DNA from: Xiphophorus maculatus
Taxonomy: Eukaryota > Chordata > Actinopteri > Cyprinodontiformes > Poeciliidae
Reading direction: 5' to 3'
Assembly: GCF_002775205.1 (NCBI RefSeq)
Contig: NC_036443.1
Coordinates: 15,903,373 to 15,967,372, forward strand
DNA: 64,000 nt
Shown: positions 12,958 through 25,215 of the stretch, one piece after another
Position numbering within the stretch: position 1 is the stretch's first letter
Layout: each line of letters begins with the position of its first letter
Notes under the pieces: model-generated
The model's input: the letters and a program-made list of their open reading frames with translations, nothing else
What the model was told of the DNA's origin: nothing
Database searches by the model: none
Made by a program: the position numbers and the translations under genes

Positions 12958-12985
12958 AACATACCCGTGACTACACGGGTATGTT
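12958..12985. repeat. perfect 12-bp inverted repeat with 4-nt loop
   Basis: AACATACCCGTG, loop ACTA, then CACGGGTATGTT. It sits directly after a degenerate CCAT/CACG simple-sequence stretch (12915-12957). Confidence 0.9.
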
Positions 12986-15900
12986 GATTCATAAGATTTT
13001 GAAAAAATAAACTCATAATCTAGGTTTGACAAAGAAAATTATATGGCAGGCATTTGCCACCGTCCATCCAAAGGACCGTGGCATCCAAACAACCTGGTGA
13101 TTAGACTCAACTAAAAGTTGTATTGTAAACTGCACTCCTTTTATTTTCTCCATATAGTTTGTGCGTTTAACGCAATGTTTGGTCATGTTGGCTAGACCGG
13201 GGTTTTGTCGTTGCACTTTTACTGGTTCTGCGTTGAAGCATATTTTAATTACCACTCCATCTTTAAATCATAGCTGAGTGTGCTGGTTCAAGATGCTTTT
13301 CCCCTTTTCTCCTGGTGACAACCGACCAAATACCAGGGTATATATAACTGAAAGAAGTACTCTTTCTATTCTTTTTAAGATCGATGATTTGGAATTGGAT
13401 ACCGGCGAACGCACTTTACATCCGAAACAATATTTTTTTACCCCGTGGTTATTTTATTAAATTATTGTGAGTTATTCTGTGCGTTAGAAAGTTAAGCAAA
13501 ATTAATGAATTTATAACACTTTGATGTCACATGTTTCCTAAAGGCCTTGAGGACCCCTATGAAGAAATCCCACATTTTATGACCGTCTCATAATCTCTTG
13601 CGTGCGCATTAGACAACTAGCCCCAGAATCAGTGAGACAACCGAGTCCAAATAAGCTCTCGACTAATGTTGCAAGCTTCGAAGATGGCTCAACTCTGCCA
13701 GTGAAAAATGTTTAAAATCAGAGTGATTACCTTCAGCTTTCTAACAGGCTCTTGATTTTAAATAGCTCATATTGGGATTATTTTTTGTGACTAGAATAAC
13801 ATTTTGTATCGCATTAATATTACAAAGTATTTCATCGCCCCAAAGTCCCCCCCGCCCCCGATAACCTCTGCGAAGTGGACACTTAAAGTAAAATACCTGA
13901 CATTAATAGAATTTCAGAGTGGTAGCTTCTAGAAAAGTAACAAATAACCATGGTCCAGTGTAGCCTGATTATAGACTTTTGCATATATTGCCATAGTACT
14001 TTTATTTAAAAAAAAAAACTCGCACGCCCATCGGTTTGGAAGAGGTAACGGGGATTTCGTCAAAAATATTAAATCCACTTTATCTCACAAACGCCGGGAG
14101 CTGGCTTTAAACCCGTGAAGATGGTCTGATTCTAGCTTGCATGACGCACACCGCAGCCTACCTGCAAGCAGTCAGCAAATTCTTGAGTCGTTACGTGGTT
14201 TGTTAAAGCGTGTTTTATGCCTGTGGATTTGCACTTTTCAATGGGATGGTGTTCGTGAATACTGAAAATGAATAAAGTGAACAAAGCCATTTCGGTATAA
14301 GTGACCAACTGAATTTTTTGATTTATTTATGTATTTTTTTTTTATTAATTACTTATTAAGACAAAACGTGAAAGCAGTTAGTTTGGATATCGACTAATTT
14401 ATTTTATGTATATGAACAAGACGTGTGATAAGGCAATGCAAACGCAAATACGTGCAGGCAGGCGACTCCTAAAGGCATATCCGGCTTCTTTTGGAGTCAT
14501 GTGCGTAAATGCAGTGAGGTCGTTGAGTGGCTGCAGGTAAGCAGCATGCAGTTGCATGGAGATGGATGCTCTCCCCTCCCCCACAACCTCTGTATCAGAC
14601 TCAGAACTCCTTCCCTGCTCGACAAGACTCGTCTGGAGGGACATGATGTCTGCTTGTCATTTATAGCCCCACATCATGGCTGGACACTGCTGTTGTTCCG
14701 ACTTAGAGCTCTGAAAATGTTTGAAACCACTGCGATCCGATGCTAAAAAAGAAGTATTAGATTTTTTTAGCTGTATTTTTTTTAACTTCGAATGTGATAT
14801 ACATAGACCAAGTGAATATATAAACAGTTAGTGGGTTTTATTAAACAGAAAATAAAAAAATAACTTTTATTGTAATGTTTTTGTACAGACAGCTCTTATA
14901 GAGTCAGTCTGGAACTGAGAAATGCATAAAAGGTGAAAGAAAGTATTTAGTTTTGCTTACTTCAGTGGCTGACGCAGAGCCTCACGTTTCAATCAGCAAC
15001 TCTGCTATTTAATTTGAGCTTGGAGTAAGTTGAACGAAATTTGGAGAGAATCGGACGCAGTCATTTTTGTTCTTTTATTTTTTTGCTTAACTATAATTAC
15101 GATTGAACTATTAAAACAATAACAAACCCAATAAAAATCGCACCGGCTCACTCCATTTGAGGATATTATTATAACTAGGAAATATTGATACCGAGGAAAT
15201 AATGGGTCAAACATTGCAGAGAAAGTGCCAGCGCGCTACATTAGCTGTCTGATAAAGGCTTTATTTGTACGTGTCACAATAAGTGGATAGCATAAAATAT
15301 CTCTGCACTGTGCAATATGAGCATGTGCTAATCCTACAAGAAGCCACGCGTCTATCTGCAGCATGTGCACTGTTTATAAACCTTATAGATATATTAAAAG
15401 TAAAGTATTCCGGTTGGATAGGTCTCTGTACTCATTATCTTACTGGCATGCCTGGCGTATGCTCATTCAATAATAATGGCACGTTACAATTGGTAAAATA
15501 AGAAATATAATTTGAACATTTATTATTTGTTTTATAGTCTAATTCATGTCATTTAAAGCATATAGTGCACAAATTAAGTTAAAAACAAACAATAAACAAT
15601 AGTTTAAGACTTACCCCCCCTGACATATGTATATTTCATTTAAAATCAAGAGAATGCTAAGTTTATATTTGACCTAAGATAACCACAGGATCCGTCAATA
15701 TGTACATTGTTGTGGTTTTAGGAGGATGTTTATTTTACTCAGATGAAAGTGTCTGATTGTTTTTCGCTTTCCTTGGTACATTCGGACGTCAACTCGTAAC
15801 ATGGGCTCAAGTTTGAATGTATTCGGTGTTCGTTTTGCTTTAAATTGAACTCATCCTGGCTCCTTAAATAAGACTGCGTCATTATCGATCGTCTTCTCAA

Positions 15901-16081
15901 AAGACTTATTTTCTTGATATTTTGGAAGACTCATGCACAGCTCTTCAACCTCCGCTCTCACGCCAAATATTTTAAAGCGAGGCTCTCCAAATAACGGCTA
16001 GTTTGCATGTATACTCTAGTGTGAAGTTCATTCTTGTCTGTCTAGACTCTCCTTACGACCCTGTTTGTCTGCGTTTTTTTT

Positions 16082-16101
16082 ACCTTGACCTTGGACTTCC
16101 G
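16082..16101 (-). promoter_or_regulatory. nuclear-receptor-like motif, copy 3
   Basis: The minus strand reads AGTCCA-AGGTCA-AGGTAA with zero spacing (DR0-like). It is 1.8 kb upstream of the hoxc13a start. Confidence 0.35.
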
Positions 16102-17640
16102 TGCAGCTGCCATTTGGATGAGCCCTCCGCCGCAGTTGTAATTTCCCTGAGACAAAAGAAGCAACAGCCTCTGACTGAGGAGCGACTGGGGAGGCAGCGA
16201 GGGTCCAACTTTCTCTGAGATGCGTTTACAAATAGGAATCGATGGGCATTTTATGCCTATCAGTCCAAAAAAGTGTTGTTGGACTGCGCGTCCTTTTGCA
16301 GTAGCAGCTCGAAAGCCTGCTTTACGTGTGAGTCATAGGTTAGGCATTATGACACACTCTGGGCCTGTACCAGCTATAACATTTGCTACTTGATTCAGTA
16401 AGCAAGTAAAAAAAAAAAGAAATAACTCATCAGACAAAGAACAGAGGACTTTATTGAAAGGGTAAAAGTGTAGCGCCCAGAGGAACTTTTGATGCTGCTC
16501 GGAGTTGTCAGTGGCATGCGTAAAAAGTAACTCGTTGGGTGAAATGGGACAATTTTTATTTTATTTTTTTTAGCTTGGGTTCCAACTAAGTATCATTAGT
16601 GGTTTGTGTATAGTTCAACTGAAAGAGGCAATTGTCTTTGCTGTCGCCAGGAAGAGTCAATGGCGCAGGCTACAACTAAACCCAGGTTACAACCCTGTGT
16701 GCCAAAAACATCACGAGGTTGTTGAACGTTGCATTTGTCTTATCTCTGCAAGTAATAATTATGAAGCTGTGAAAGAACTTTCGCAAATATCAGACATAAT
16801 TTCTCTTCAAAGAACAGAGACTCGCTTTCATTATGAACCAGTTAGATGACTTCTAACTAAATGAAAATTTGATGAGTGCCAATTTGAAACAATGGTGTCT
16901 TACCTGCATAGCTTCAGTCCCCTCCTGTTGCTGTTGCTGCTGATGAGGTGCAACTGACACTCACGCAACACCTTAAAGTTTGCCATTTTTTTTTAAGGGG
17001 GGGAAACTATACCTCTGAATCACACACACATGGATACACACATAAACACGAAGACACAAACACTGTAGATCCCATGTTTTATTTGGTTTTTTATTGTTAT
17101 GATTTTATTTTGAGATGTCCTCGTTTGATTTGTTTCTTAATTGTACGACTTTTACAAATTTTTCAGTAATTGTTGAAATAGTTCTTTATGGGATATTAAC
17201 ACACATATTTGGATATAGAATGCATTCTTTGCATGTCAGTGTGAAACAGGATCTTAAGACTCCTGCAAGGAAGGGGCTTGTGTTTTGCATTGATATTTCC
17301 CAATTTATTAAACATTTATTCACCTTAGTATTAACCAAATGAATGAATTAAAATGCTAGCAAGTAACCACACGAACCCAATGCTTTGCGTAAAGCACCGA
17401 ACCACATTAACTATTGCGCATTGCGCTGCTACTCCAGACCACGTAAAAAAAATCCCCCAAAAAATCACATTCATTATTTTCTTTATGGAAATAAACTTGC
17501 ATCCTCTTTTACACGTGTAAACTGGTTCATGTACCAACACGATGGCACACATTCTCAGTCAATTCACAGAGTCGGCTAAACGTCTGATTGTTTTCCTGTG
17601 GCCCAGCTCTTGAGCGTTTCCAGAACTTCCCTTTAAGGGT

Positions 17641-17913
17641 GTGGGTCTAGCGGACTTAAACCAATGGTGTGACTCGGCTTTCTGTGGGGGAAAAACGGCG
17701 ACATGCGAGGCAGTGGGTCTTTAAAGGAGCTGCTCTGCCCCTGTTCTCAAACTCAATCTCGCAGGACTTGTTAGCGTATCACGTGCCAGACTCTTAATGA
17801 AGTGGACACACTGTTGGGCCCGGTGTGCGCATGCGCTCGGTGTAAAATGTAGTTGGAAATGAGGTGTCCGTCTTGGAGTAGTCGACTTTTAAAAAGCATC
17901 GGCAGCCCGTGAT
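17641..17913 (+). promoter_or_regulatory. hoxc13a: hoxc13a proximal promoter and 5' UTR
   Basis: CCAAT box at 17661-17665 and an E-box in ATCACGTG at 17780-17785 (134 bp before the ATG), in a CpG-containing stretch immediately upstream of the start codon. No convincing TATA box, as is usual for Hox genes. The transcription start cannot be placed from sequence. Confidence 0.5.
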
Positions 17914-18577
17914 ATGACGACTTCGCTGGTTCTGCATCCACGCTGGGCGGACACCTTGATGTACGTTTATGAAAAAAGCCCGAATGAAAGCAGCCAGAAT
18001 AAAAGCCAAACAATGGAGGGACTGAGCGGTAATTGCCCTGCGACCCACTGCAGGGACCTGATGTCGCACCCTGCGCTGGGACGACATTCTGGCTCCATAG
18101 CGACCCACCAGGGCTCCGTCTACTCGGATATTTCCTCTCCGGAAAGCGGTCGGCAGTGCCCCGCTCCCCAAACGTCTTCGAGCGCGTCTCTCAGCTACGG
18201 CTACCCCTTCGGAAACCCATATTACGGCTGTAGATTATCCCACTCGCACAACGTGAACTTGCAGCAGAAGCCCTGCTCGTACCACCCCGCGGAGAAATAC
18301 GCCGAACCCAGTACGGCTCTCCCCACGGAAGAACTGTCTACCAGGCCGAAAGAGTTTGCTTTCTACCCGAGTTTCGCCAGCTCGTACCAGGCCGTCCCAG
18401 GATATCTGGACGTGTCGGTGGTGCCTGGAATCAGCGCCCATCCTGAGCCGCGACACGACGCCCTAATCCCCATGGAGGGCTACCAGCACTGGGCTCTCTC
18501 CAATGGCTGGGATGGACAGGTGTACTGCTCTAAAGAGCAAACGCAGTCAACCCATCTCTGGAAATCACCTTTCCCAG
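17914..18577 (+). CDS. hoxc13a: Hoxc13a exon 1 (N-terminal HoxA13-type region)
   Basis: First coding exon of the group 13 HoxC gene, a nuclear transcription factor acting at the posterior end of the axis and, in mammals, in hair and nail. It encodes residues 1-221 plus one base. The start MTTSLVLHPRWADTLMYVYE and later runs such as LSYGYPFGNPYYGCRLSH, FAFYPSFASSYQAVPGYLDV and GYQHWALSNGWD match vertebrate HOXC13 closely, including the conserved N-terminal domain shared by group 13 proteins. Unlike human HOXC13 there is no glycine-rich insert near residue 30. The exon ends TTCCCAG|GTATGG in phase 1, and joining to exon 2 rebuilds the family junction FP-D-VVPLQ. Reading through the donor would add about 12 residues and stop, giving a protein without a homeodomain. 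Confidence 0.97.
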
Positions 18578-18711
18578 GTATGGATATAAAACAGTCATTA
18601 TATTTCCGGAAATAGAAACTTTTTAAACTACTTTGATTAACTGAACTTACTGTACTGTTTGATAACAAGGATCAATTGGAAAGTATATGTGATTGAATTT
18701 AAATGATTTTT

Positions 18712-18777
18712 TATAAAGTGCCTTGAGGAGACATCTGTTGTGAATTGGGCGCTGTGTAAATAAACTGAATTGAATTT
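18712..18777 (+). repeat. teleost retroposon 3' tail inside hoxc13a intron
   Basis: AAAGTGCCTTGAGGAGACAT, then TGTTGTGAATTGGGCGCTGT and AAATAAACTGAATTGAA match the stereotyped 3' end (GCCTTGAGATGAC...TTGTGAATTGGCGCTATATAAATAAAATTGAATTGAA) found at very high copy in fish genomes. Only this tail is visible, so it is a 5'-truncated insertion or remnant. Confidence 0.7.
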
Positions 18778-19033
18778 TTTTTTCCCCACAACTACGCTAG
18801 TACAACATTTAACACGTGTCATCATGTTCAGAGCATTATTTAAACCCAAGCAGACAAGTGTCCTCTTCTAACATCTGAGCCTAAAGTTCACATGTATTTT
18901 ATTTTTTGCTAGAATGTCTCTTCTATGCTAAATTATAAATTGCATTTTAAACCATAAAGAACGTTTACATATTTTCACTGTTTAATTGTGTGCAAAATTA
19001 TAAAACTTTTTAAAAGACTCTAGTAGCTGTCTG

Positions 19034-19035
<2 letters not shown>

Positions 19036-19101
<66 letters not shown>
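19036..19101. repeat. (TTA)n microsatellite
   Basis: About 22 uninterrupted TTA units in the hoxc13a intron. Confidence 0.95.
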
Positions 19102-19102
<1 letters not shown>

Positions 19103-19187
19103 ATTAAATACCAAATATTCAGCTTAAAATAAAAACAAACGAAAATCAGTGGCACATGCATAACGATATGAGAATAAATAAACCTTT

Positions 19188-19470
19188 TCAGCTGCCTGAC
19201 CCTCTGACAATATTCTGAGCATTGTTGCCTGGCACAGTCACATGACGAAAGGGGCTAGGTTTGCTGTCACGTAGAATATAAAGGTACATCACTGCATACC
19301 TTTGCCCCATGTAGGAGAACACAGTGACTGAGACACAGCCTGCTGGATTTGGACTGTGGCCGTAAATCTCTGAGCCTTGTGGTGCGTCTTTTGCATACAG
19401 GCCAATCTGGACTCTTGTAGAGAACATCTGCATTGCCATCTAGACAGATAAACGCATCACAATCAGGAAT
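19188..19470 (-). other. unexplained antisense open frame in hoxc13a intron
   Basis: The minus strand is open over 83 codons, with protein-like text (RVQIGLYAKDAPQGSEIYG, AGCVSVTVFSYMGQR), and is more GC-rich than the rest of the intron. On that strand it is preceded by an acceptor-like TTTATCTGTCTAG (about 19441-19453) and interrupted by a donor-like CAAAG|GTATGC near 19300. It could be a captured exon, a conserved element or chance; I do not recognise a family. Confidence 0.25.
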
Positions 19471-20771
19471 CATTTTTACGTTATTATTTTTTTTATTTTA
19501 TTTTATTAAGGCTCGCATGTTGTGATCATGCAGTGAAATGGTCACTCGCTGTAACACACATCTCATTTGGCGTTTATGATCTTTGTGAAATCTGCAGCTA
19601 TTTTAATTGCACATTGATACCCCCTCAACTCCCCCCACCAGCCGCCAGCACATCTACTCCCTGCAGCCCCCTACCCTCATTTTTTATGTTGCAAATATAT
19701 TGGAGCTAGCCACGCAAGCACGGGCACGCTGTCAAGTAAGCGCGCGCACGTGCTCAAACACACAGTGACGTCCTCCCACATGAACACAACTGCAAGAAAA
19801 TAGAAAAAAAAAAAAAATCAACTATAAAGAAACACTGAACACCACTCCAGAATTTTTTTTCACTTTAGTCATCATTTAAAATTTAATTTAGAAGAATGTT
19901 AAAACACAAAATATTAAGTTGTTCACAATAAAGATTAATCAACCTCTCATTTGATTTTAAAATGAAAGGAATTATAAAACTTTGTGTCACAGTTTGCTCG
20001 AACCGTGCTTTTTTTTGTAACTCTTTTAGCAGCTTATAAACTTTTTAAAAATAAATGGAAACTATCAATTTATGTAACACTAACAAATTAGTCAATTACT
20101 GAAAAAATAAGAAGAAGGAAAAAAAAACAATTTCCAAGTATTACTTTAGGGTATTTAAACACAGTTCAGGTTTATATATCTGAAGTTTTCTTATATGTGT
20201 AACTTTGTGCATGTAAAGTTTACAATACTTCTTTTTTTAAGAGCTCCATTCAGAACTGAGATTTGTTGGCAATTTTTAGTGTTCTAATCAGGCACTTCCT
20301 TGGGCACTCCTCTCTGCAACAGATACAATGTTCCTTCTACCCCTTTTCCTAAAGACAGACTTATCCAAGATGCCATTAATAATAACTGTGACTGTGGTTT
20401 GTAGATCTAGTCAGCAGGTACACTGCAGCTTAAAGAAGCATTAATGATCACTCACCGCTAAAAAATATATCTAACAGCTTCTGCAGGTTGATGCTTTGTG
20501 TTATTAACTGAAACAAAGAGTGCTGTGAATTTTTTTTATTTGTGTTTTTAGAATCGATTTTGTGTCAGATGTTCTGAAATGTCAGATGCACCACACCTGA
20601 GAACAACCCCCACCTCCAATCTACGCAGGACGCACGCACGCGGCGCACATACGCACACGCCCTCGCATGCCGTTTTCTAGATTTCATTCTTGTCGCCAAC
20701 TGGAGTTCTCCTGGTAGTGTGCATTATATCTTTTGGACAAAATCTAAAATGTCCCCCTCTTTCCTTTGCAG

Positions 20772-21028
20772 ACGTCGTGCCCCTGCAGCCCGAGGTCAGC
20801 AGTTACCGTCGCGGGCGCAAAAAGCGCGTCCCTTACACCAAGATCCAGCTCAAGGAGCTGGAGAAGGAGTACGCGGCCAGCAAGTTCATCACCAAAGACA
20901 AGAGAAGGCGCATCTCGGCCGCCACCAACCTCTCGGAGCGCCAGGTCACCATCTGGTTCCAGAACCGGCGGGTCAAGGAGAAAAAATTCGTCAGCAAATC
21001 CAAGAACAATCACATCCACACCACTTGA
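20772..21028 (+). CDS. hoxc13a: Hoxc13a exon 2 (homeodomain)
   Basis: Second coding exon, completing a 306-residue protein. After [14 protein letters not shown] the homeodomain spans about residues 236-295, starting [20 protein letters not shown]. Helix 3 contains [15 protein letters not shown], in which threonine at homeodomain position 46 is the group 13 signature (lysine in groups 9-12). W48, F49, Q50, N51 and R53 are intact. The C-terminal tail [12 protein letters not shown] ends at TGA 21026-21028. The expected product binds AT-rich Abd-B type sites. There is no PBX hexapeptide, as is normal for group 13. Confidence 0.98.
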
Positions 21029-21835
21029 TACAGACAGGGGCTGCACCTCGAATCTTCCGAAAACAACACGGCATCTGTTTACCTCTCGCATCGAAAGATC
21101 TTGACCGAAGAACATCATATATTTTTCTGTTGTTGTTTTGGTCGAGTGTGTTTTAAATTTCTAATTTAAGTTCCAACATCAGCCAACACCGCCGACCACG
21201 TCTACAGCCTCCCCTCCAGTTCTCAGTTTAGAGATAATCCTCTAAAAACTGTGAAAATGTTGAAAGTTCACTTCGATTTTGTTTTATAGGAATGTACATA
21301 TATAAATATATAATATTTAAAACGCTATCTGTATTTCAAAGACAAGTATTGCGTGTTTTTTCTTCTTCTTCTTCCTCTTCTTCTTCTACTACTTCAAGCC
21401 TGCATCTTTAAAAGGACTGACGACGTCTCAAAGTGCTTGCAACGGGGGAGATCAAAATCAAAGGAAACTGTTGTGATTTTAGAGAGGATGATCGCCATAT
21501 GGACAGCATAAGTCGAACTTTCGACTTTAATCAGTTTCTACAACTGACATTGAAGACTTTCAGCAGAAAGAAAAATTAAAAAAAAAAAGGAAGAAAAAAA
21601 ATCATCCGAATTTCAAAAGCAATGTTCCCACATGTGGGATGTGTTCTGTAAAGCCTGGGCTAAAACATAGGCTGCTATGTTGTTAATCTGTATAGTGCAA
21701 TGCCGCCATTATTTAATTCATATTATCTAGTACCGGAGTATCATAAACCTGTATGTTTTCCTTTATCAGTGAAGGACTCTGTCATGCAACTGGAATGATT
21801 GTAAACCATTAAAGTGAGTATTACATATAAATGCA
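21029..21835 (+). other. hoxc13a: hoxc13a probable 3' UTR
   Basis: ATTAAA at 21808-21813 is the first plausible polyadenylation signal, followed by T/GT-rich sequence. A canonical AATAAA lies further on at 21986-21991 and could be used instead. Confidence 0.45.
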
Positions 21836-23186
21836 CAATCGTTTTATTTTGTTATGACCTTGTTCAGTGTAACGGTGGCGCTATGATCACACGTCGTGTA
21901 TACGAAGCCTGTATCGTTTCTACTTTGGTGCAGTATGTGAACTGTAATGTGGTGTTGAATTGCGTTCTGGTAACCGTGTTTCATAAATAAATGATGATTA
22001 TGAAAATGCTCGCTCATACTCAAGTCAATTACGCGTCTCAACCGGAAAATTTCAATTCGTTTCGAGATGCACATGTGTTAATGGGCTGCCGAACTGCTGT
22101 AGTTTTCTTTTAATTTTTTATTTCTACATTACAACACCAGTACCACCGAATAGTTATTGGACATCTAAGTATAGACATTGTTACACAAAGGGCGATCCTA
22201 ATTTATGAGGACCTAACCACGTCATTCAAAAATATTCAATATTTGCACGACCTTATGCGTCAGTTCTGAGATTTTATCAGCGTGTCAAGTTAGATTTGGT
22301 TCAATGTAACTGCACCAAACCTAGTTCTGAGAAAAATCGATTAAGACAAATTTTAGGTTGTAGCGTGCGATAAAATTAAGGGAAACAATAAAGCGAGTTA
22401 TGTTCTAATCTTCACCACACAAAAGCATATTTCCACCTTCCTAAAACAATCGTCTGCCATTTTTTCCCTTTTTTAAAGAAAGAGGTGGTCATTTCTTTTG
22501 CAAAATTACTTTTAAAAAAAAGGATTTAGGCCTTTATTTTAGGGAGGTAACGATGTTCAGCTTTTTTTCCACATTCCAAAAGTAAAAGCGTATTCTGACA
22601 AAAGACAGCATTTTACTCAAATAGCACAATTTGATTAGCGAATTCTACGCGTTTCTCCTGATAAGCAATCATCCTCTGAGTGTGTGTACTGTTTGCATTG
22701 CTGAATTAATGTGTGACATCGGTATTTAGATAAATTTGCATTTCTTTCCGTATGTATTTCGCCGTCCAATGTGGATTGCGGCCAATGCTTCTAAAACAGG
22801 TAAGTTTGGCGCAAGTTCTTCAGTGATGCAGGCCGATTAACACAGTCACTGTTTCTCGTTGTTTAAAATAAATTCGCTTTCGTCTAAAACGTAAAGAATT
22901 CACATATTTTCGCAATTTCAATGCCGTAATACGTCGACACACTGTCACGTTTTTTGTTTTTTGTTTTTTTTGTCCAAAGTGTGTGTGGCATACACAGTTT
23001 GCCCCCTGCAAGAGGAAGGGTGCAAAAAGTAAAGTGATACGTGCGAACATTTTTAAATGGGTTATATTTATGCAAATTGGTTTATCAATTGATAATATAA
23101 TACAAACAAAATCTATCTCTTGCTTGTTTTGTACATATATATTTACAGGCACAGAACTTTTTTGTTTTGCTGTAGGAAAGGCATAT

Positions 23187-23217
<31 letters not shown>

Positions 23218-23740
23218 CATTTACAACTGCCTGTCCCCATAGTTTAGTAAGGCTACCTATACGAGACATATTTACTAAAACGATTGAAGGAAAATGCGTT
23301 CAAATGAACATCCCAGGCAGCTGGGATGAATCTGGGAATCAGACACAAGCTGGAGTTACTTTATTTTAGGTCTTCTTTGGACATGTTCACGTCAAGTCTG
23401 TAATTTAGGTTTCTGATTGGAATGAACACTGAGCTGAGTTGACGGATGCCAAAAGGACCAGATTAGGCTTAAAACGGCTTTGGCACGACGACTCAATTCT
23501 AAGTTTCAATCTCTAAACCCTTGTACTTTTTAGTGTAACTTTCCTGCAATCGGGATAACTAAAACCTCTGCTCAGTTTATAATTACTAGGTGAGATGTGG
23601 CTTTATTCCACTCTTTTGCAGCGTTGTGTCAGTTTTTCCAGCTTCTGCAGATCCTTTTGAAGCTTTTTTTTTTTTCTTTCTTCTTTTTTTTGGTTTGGGT
23701 TCCTGAATTTTCAGCCAGTGGAAACTTCTGGCTCTTCTTA

Positions 23741-23935
23741 TTTTACCCTTGACCATGACTATGTGGTCACTTTGACCTTGACATCACAGAAGATTGTGAA
23801 TAATAAATAAGGGGGCTGGACGGCGGAGCTCGGTGGTTTGTTTGTGGGCAAACAAGGTGTTATTTCCCCCGTCTAGACAGCCGGGGCTTAATGGCATGCC
23901 ATAAATTCATAAAAAGGGGAAGTGTAGCGATATCC
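23741..23935. promoter_or_regulatory. candidate enhancer with nuclear-receptor, FOX and CDX/Hox sites
   Basis: GGTCACTTTGACC at 23765-23777 fits the estrogen-response-element core GGTCAnnnTGACC exactly and overlaps TGACCTTGA (23773-23781), the reverse of TCAAGGTCA used by NR5A, ERR and NR6A1 receptors. A FOX-type palindrome TTGTTTG-TGGG-CAAACAA lies at 23838-23855. GCCATAAATTCATAAA at 23898-23913 holds two CDX/Abd-B type YMATAAA sites. The whole block is denser than its flanks. Enhancer activity is inferred. Confidence 0.45.
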
Positions 23936-24090
23936 TTTGACCTGGGTTTTTCTGACCATCTTTCGGAGCTTTACGCCGACATTTGGGCTCTTTTCAGTTT
24001 TTGGGGAAGTGCGCAAAAAGTATAGTTATATGCATCGTATTCCTGAGCCTCTGCGAGTCAGCAATAGTTTCATGCAGTTACCACGAGGAC

Positions 24091-24118
24091 TGTGTGTGTG
24101 TGTGTGTGTGTCTCTCTC

Positions 24119-24209
<91 letters not shown>
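24091..24209. repeat. (TG)n microsatellite
   Basis: TG repeat with a short TCTCTC interruption at 24111-24120. Confidence 0.97.
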
Positions 24210-24213
<4 letters not shown>

Positions 24214-25134
24214 GACCACGGCGGACAGGTAGGATTTTTGACGGCTCTCACCAACAAGCAGCAATCTGCAGCAATCCGAAGCAACGGGCCACGCAATCAG
24301 CACAGCAAGAGGAAATAATAACAAGACATCGCCCACAATATAGCCATTAAAGGTAGGGCGGCTTTTCACGTATCTTGTCGATAGGCTTACGTGGACTTTG
24401 TTTTATGACTTTTGGACGTGATAAAGCTTTAAATTGGCACGCAAAACTTGTTTGTTGGAAATTAATTCTTGCACGGATTGAATATAATAAAACCAGGAGA
24501 CTAAAGTTTTAAAAATGCATATTTAAAAAATTGTTTTAGCTTTTGATATTATGAAACAATATGACAGGAGTTTTTTTTCTTCTTCTGAATTTTAATTTAA
24601 TGTTATAGTGAAACAGTAAACGCGTGGTTTAGCAGGTCCAAACACCCCAAACATATGATGTTAAATAAACCTAAAGTACTATTTTAATACTTTATTCAGT
24701 CAGTTCGGAAGCATATGGTAACTTATTTCTATTTTTGCTAACAAAAAGGAAATAAATATTTATATATAAACGTAATGCAATATTACACTGAATATATGTA
24801 TGTACGAAAATCCCAAGTGTACAATTGCAGAGGAAATCTTAGACGTGAATTGCTTCATGAGAATCATGTTAATGTTTTACCCGCTGCAGCCTTATGCGTT
24901 CCTATTTAAAAGTCAACGCCGTTTAAATTGTTCAGACAACAGAAATGTCCCAACATTTAGTCACAAAAGCGGTCTCCATTTTTATTTTAATCCAAACTCC
25001 AAAAGTTGCTTTTACATTTGAACTAGTCAGACACGGACTCTCTGTTGAAAACACCGAAGGAGGACAAGAAGTTGCCTTGTTTATGTCTGCGTGATGTTTC
25101 GTCATTGCTGCAGGCCGCTACCAGACACAGACAT

Positions 25135-25215
25135 GAGAAAGGGGGCTGATAACCTCTGGTGGTGACCAGAGGAAAGTAACAGGAAGTGCCTTAAGTGTTT
25201 CTTATTCATGCAGCA
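25135..25215. promoter_or_regulatory. candidate element with perfect 8-bp palindrome
   Basis: CCTCTGGT-GGTG-ACCAGAGG at 25153-25172 sits in a non-repetitive, GC-balanced block. The minus strand reads CCACCAGAGG, a partial CTCF-like core lacking the final GGC. Confidence 0.3.

Larger units (their letters stand above)
5341..17640. other. gene-free flank upstream of hoxc13a
   Basis: 12 kb with no credible coding exon. It contains scattered moderately GC-rich islands that look like regulatory sequence (for example 6521-6740, 9815-10110, 14440-14720, 15950-16240), A/T homopolymers (25 T at 8355-8379), a perfect snap-back palindrome at 8409-8441, one interspersed-repeat fragment near 12035-12150 and direct-repeat nuclear-receptor-like motifs. 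Vertebrate HoxA and HoxD clusters carry evx upstream of group 13; none is visible here, as expected for HoxC. Confidence 0.6.
18578..20771 (+). other. hoxc13a: hoxc13a intron (2.19 kb)
   Basis: GT at 18578 and AG at 20770-20771 after a T/C-rich tract. It contains a retroposon 3' tail, a TTA microsatellite and an unexplained antisense open frame (listed separately), then AT-rich sequence and a CA/CG-rich patch near 20625-20660. Confidence 0.9.

Noticed and set aside
1-17640. An evx homeobox gene upstream of group 13
   Set aside because: No homeodomain-like frame occurs on either strand; HoxC clusters are known to lack evx.
18235-18456. Antisense and alternate-frame open reading frames over the Hox exons
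   Set aside because: They overlap exons whose + strand products are unmistakable Hox proteins. The high GC of the exons keeps other frames open.
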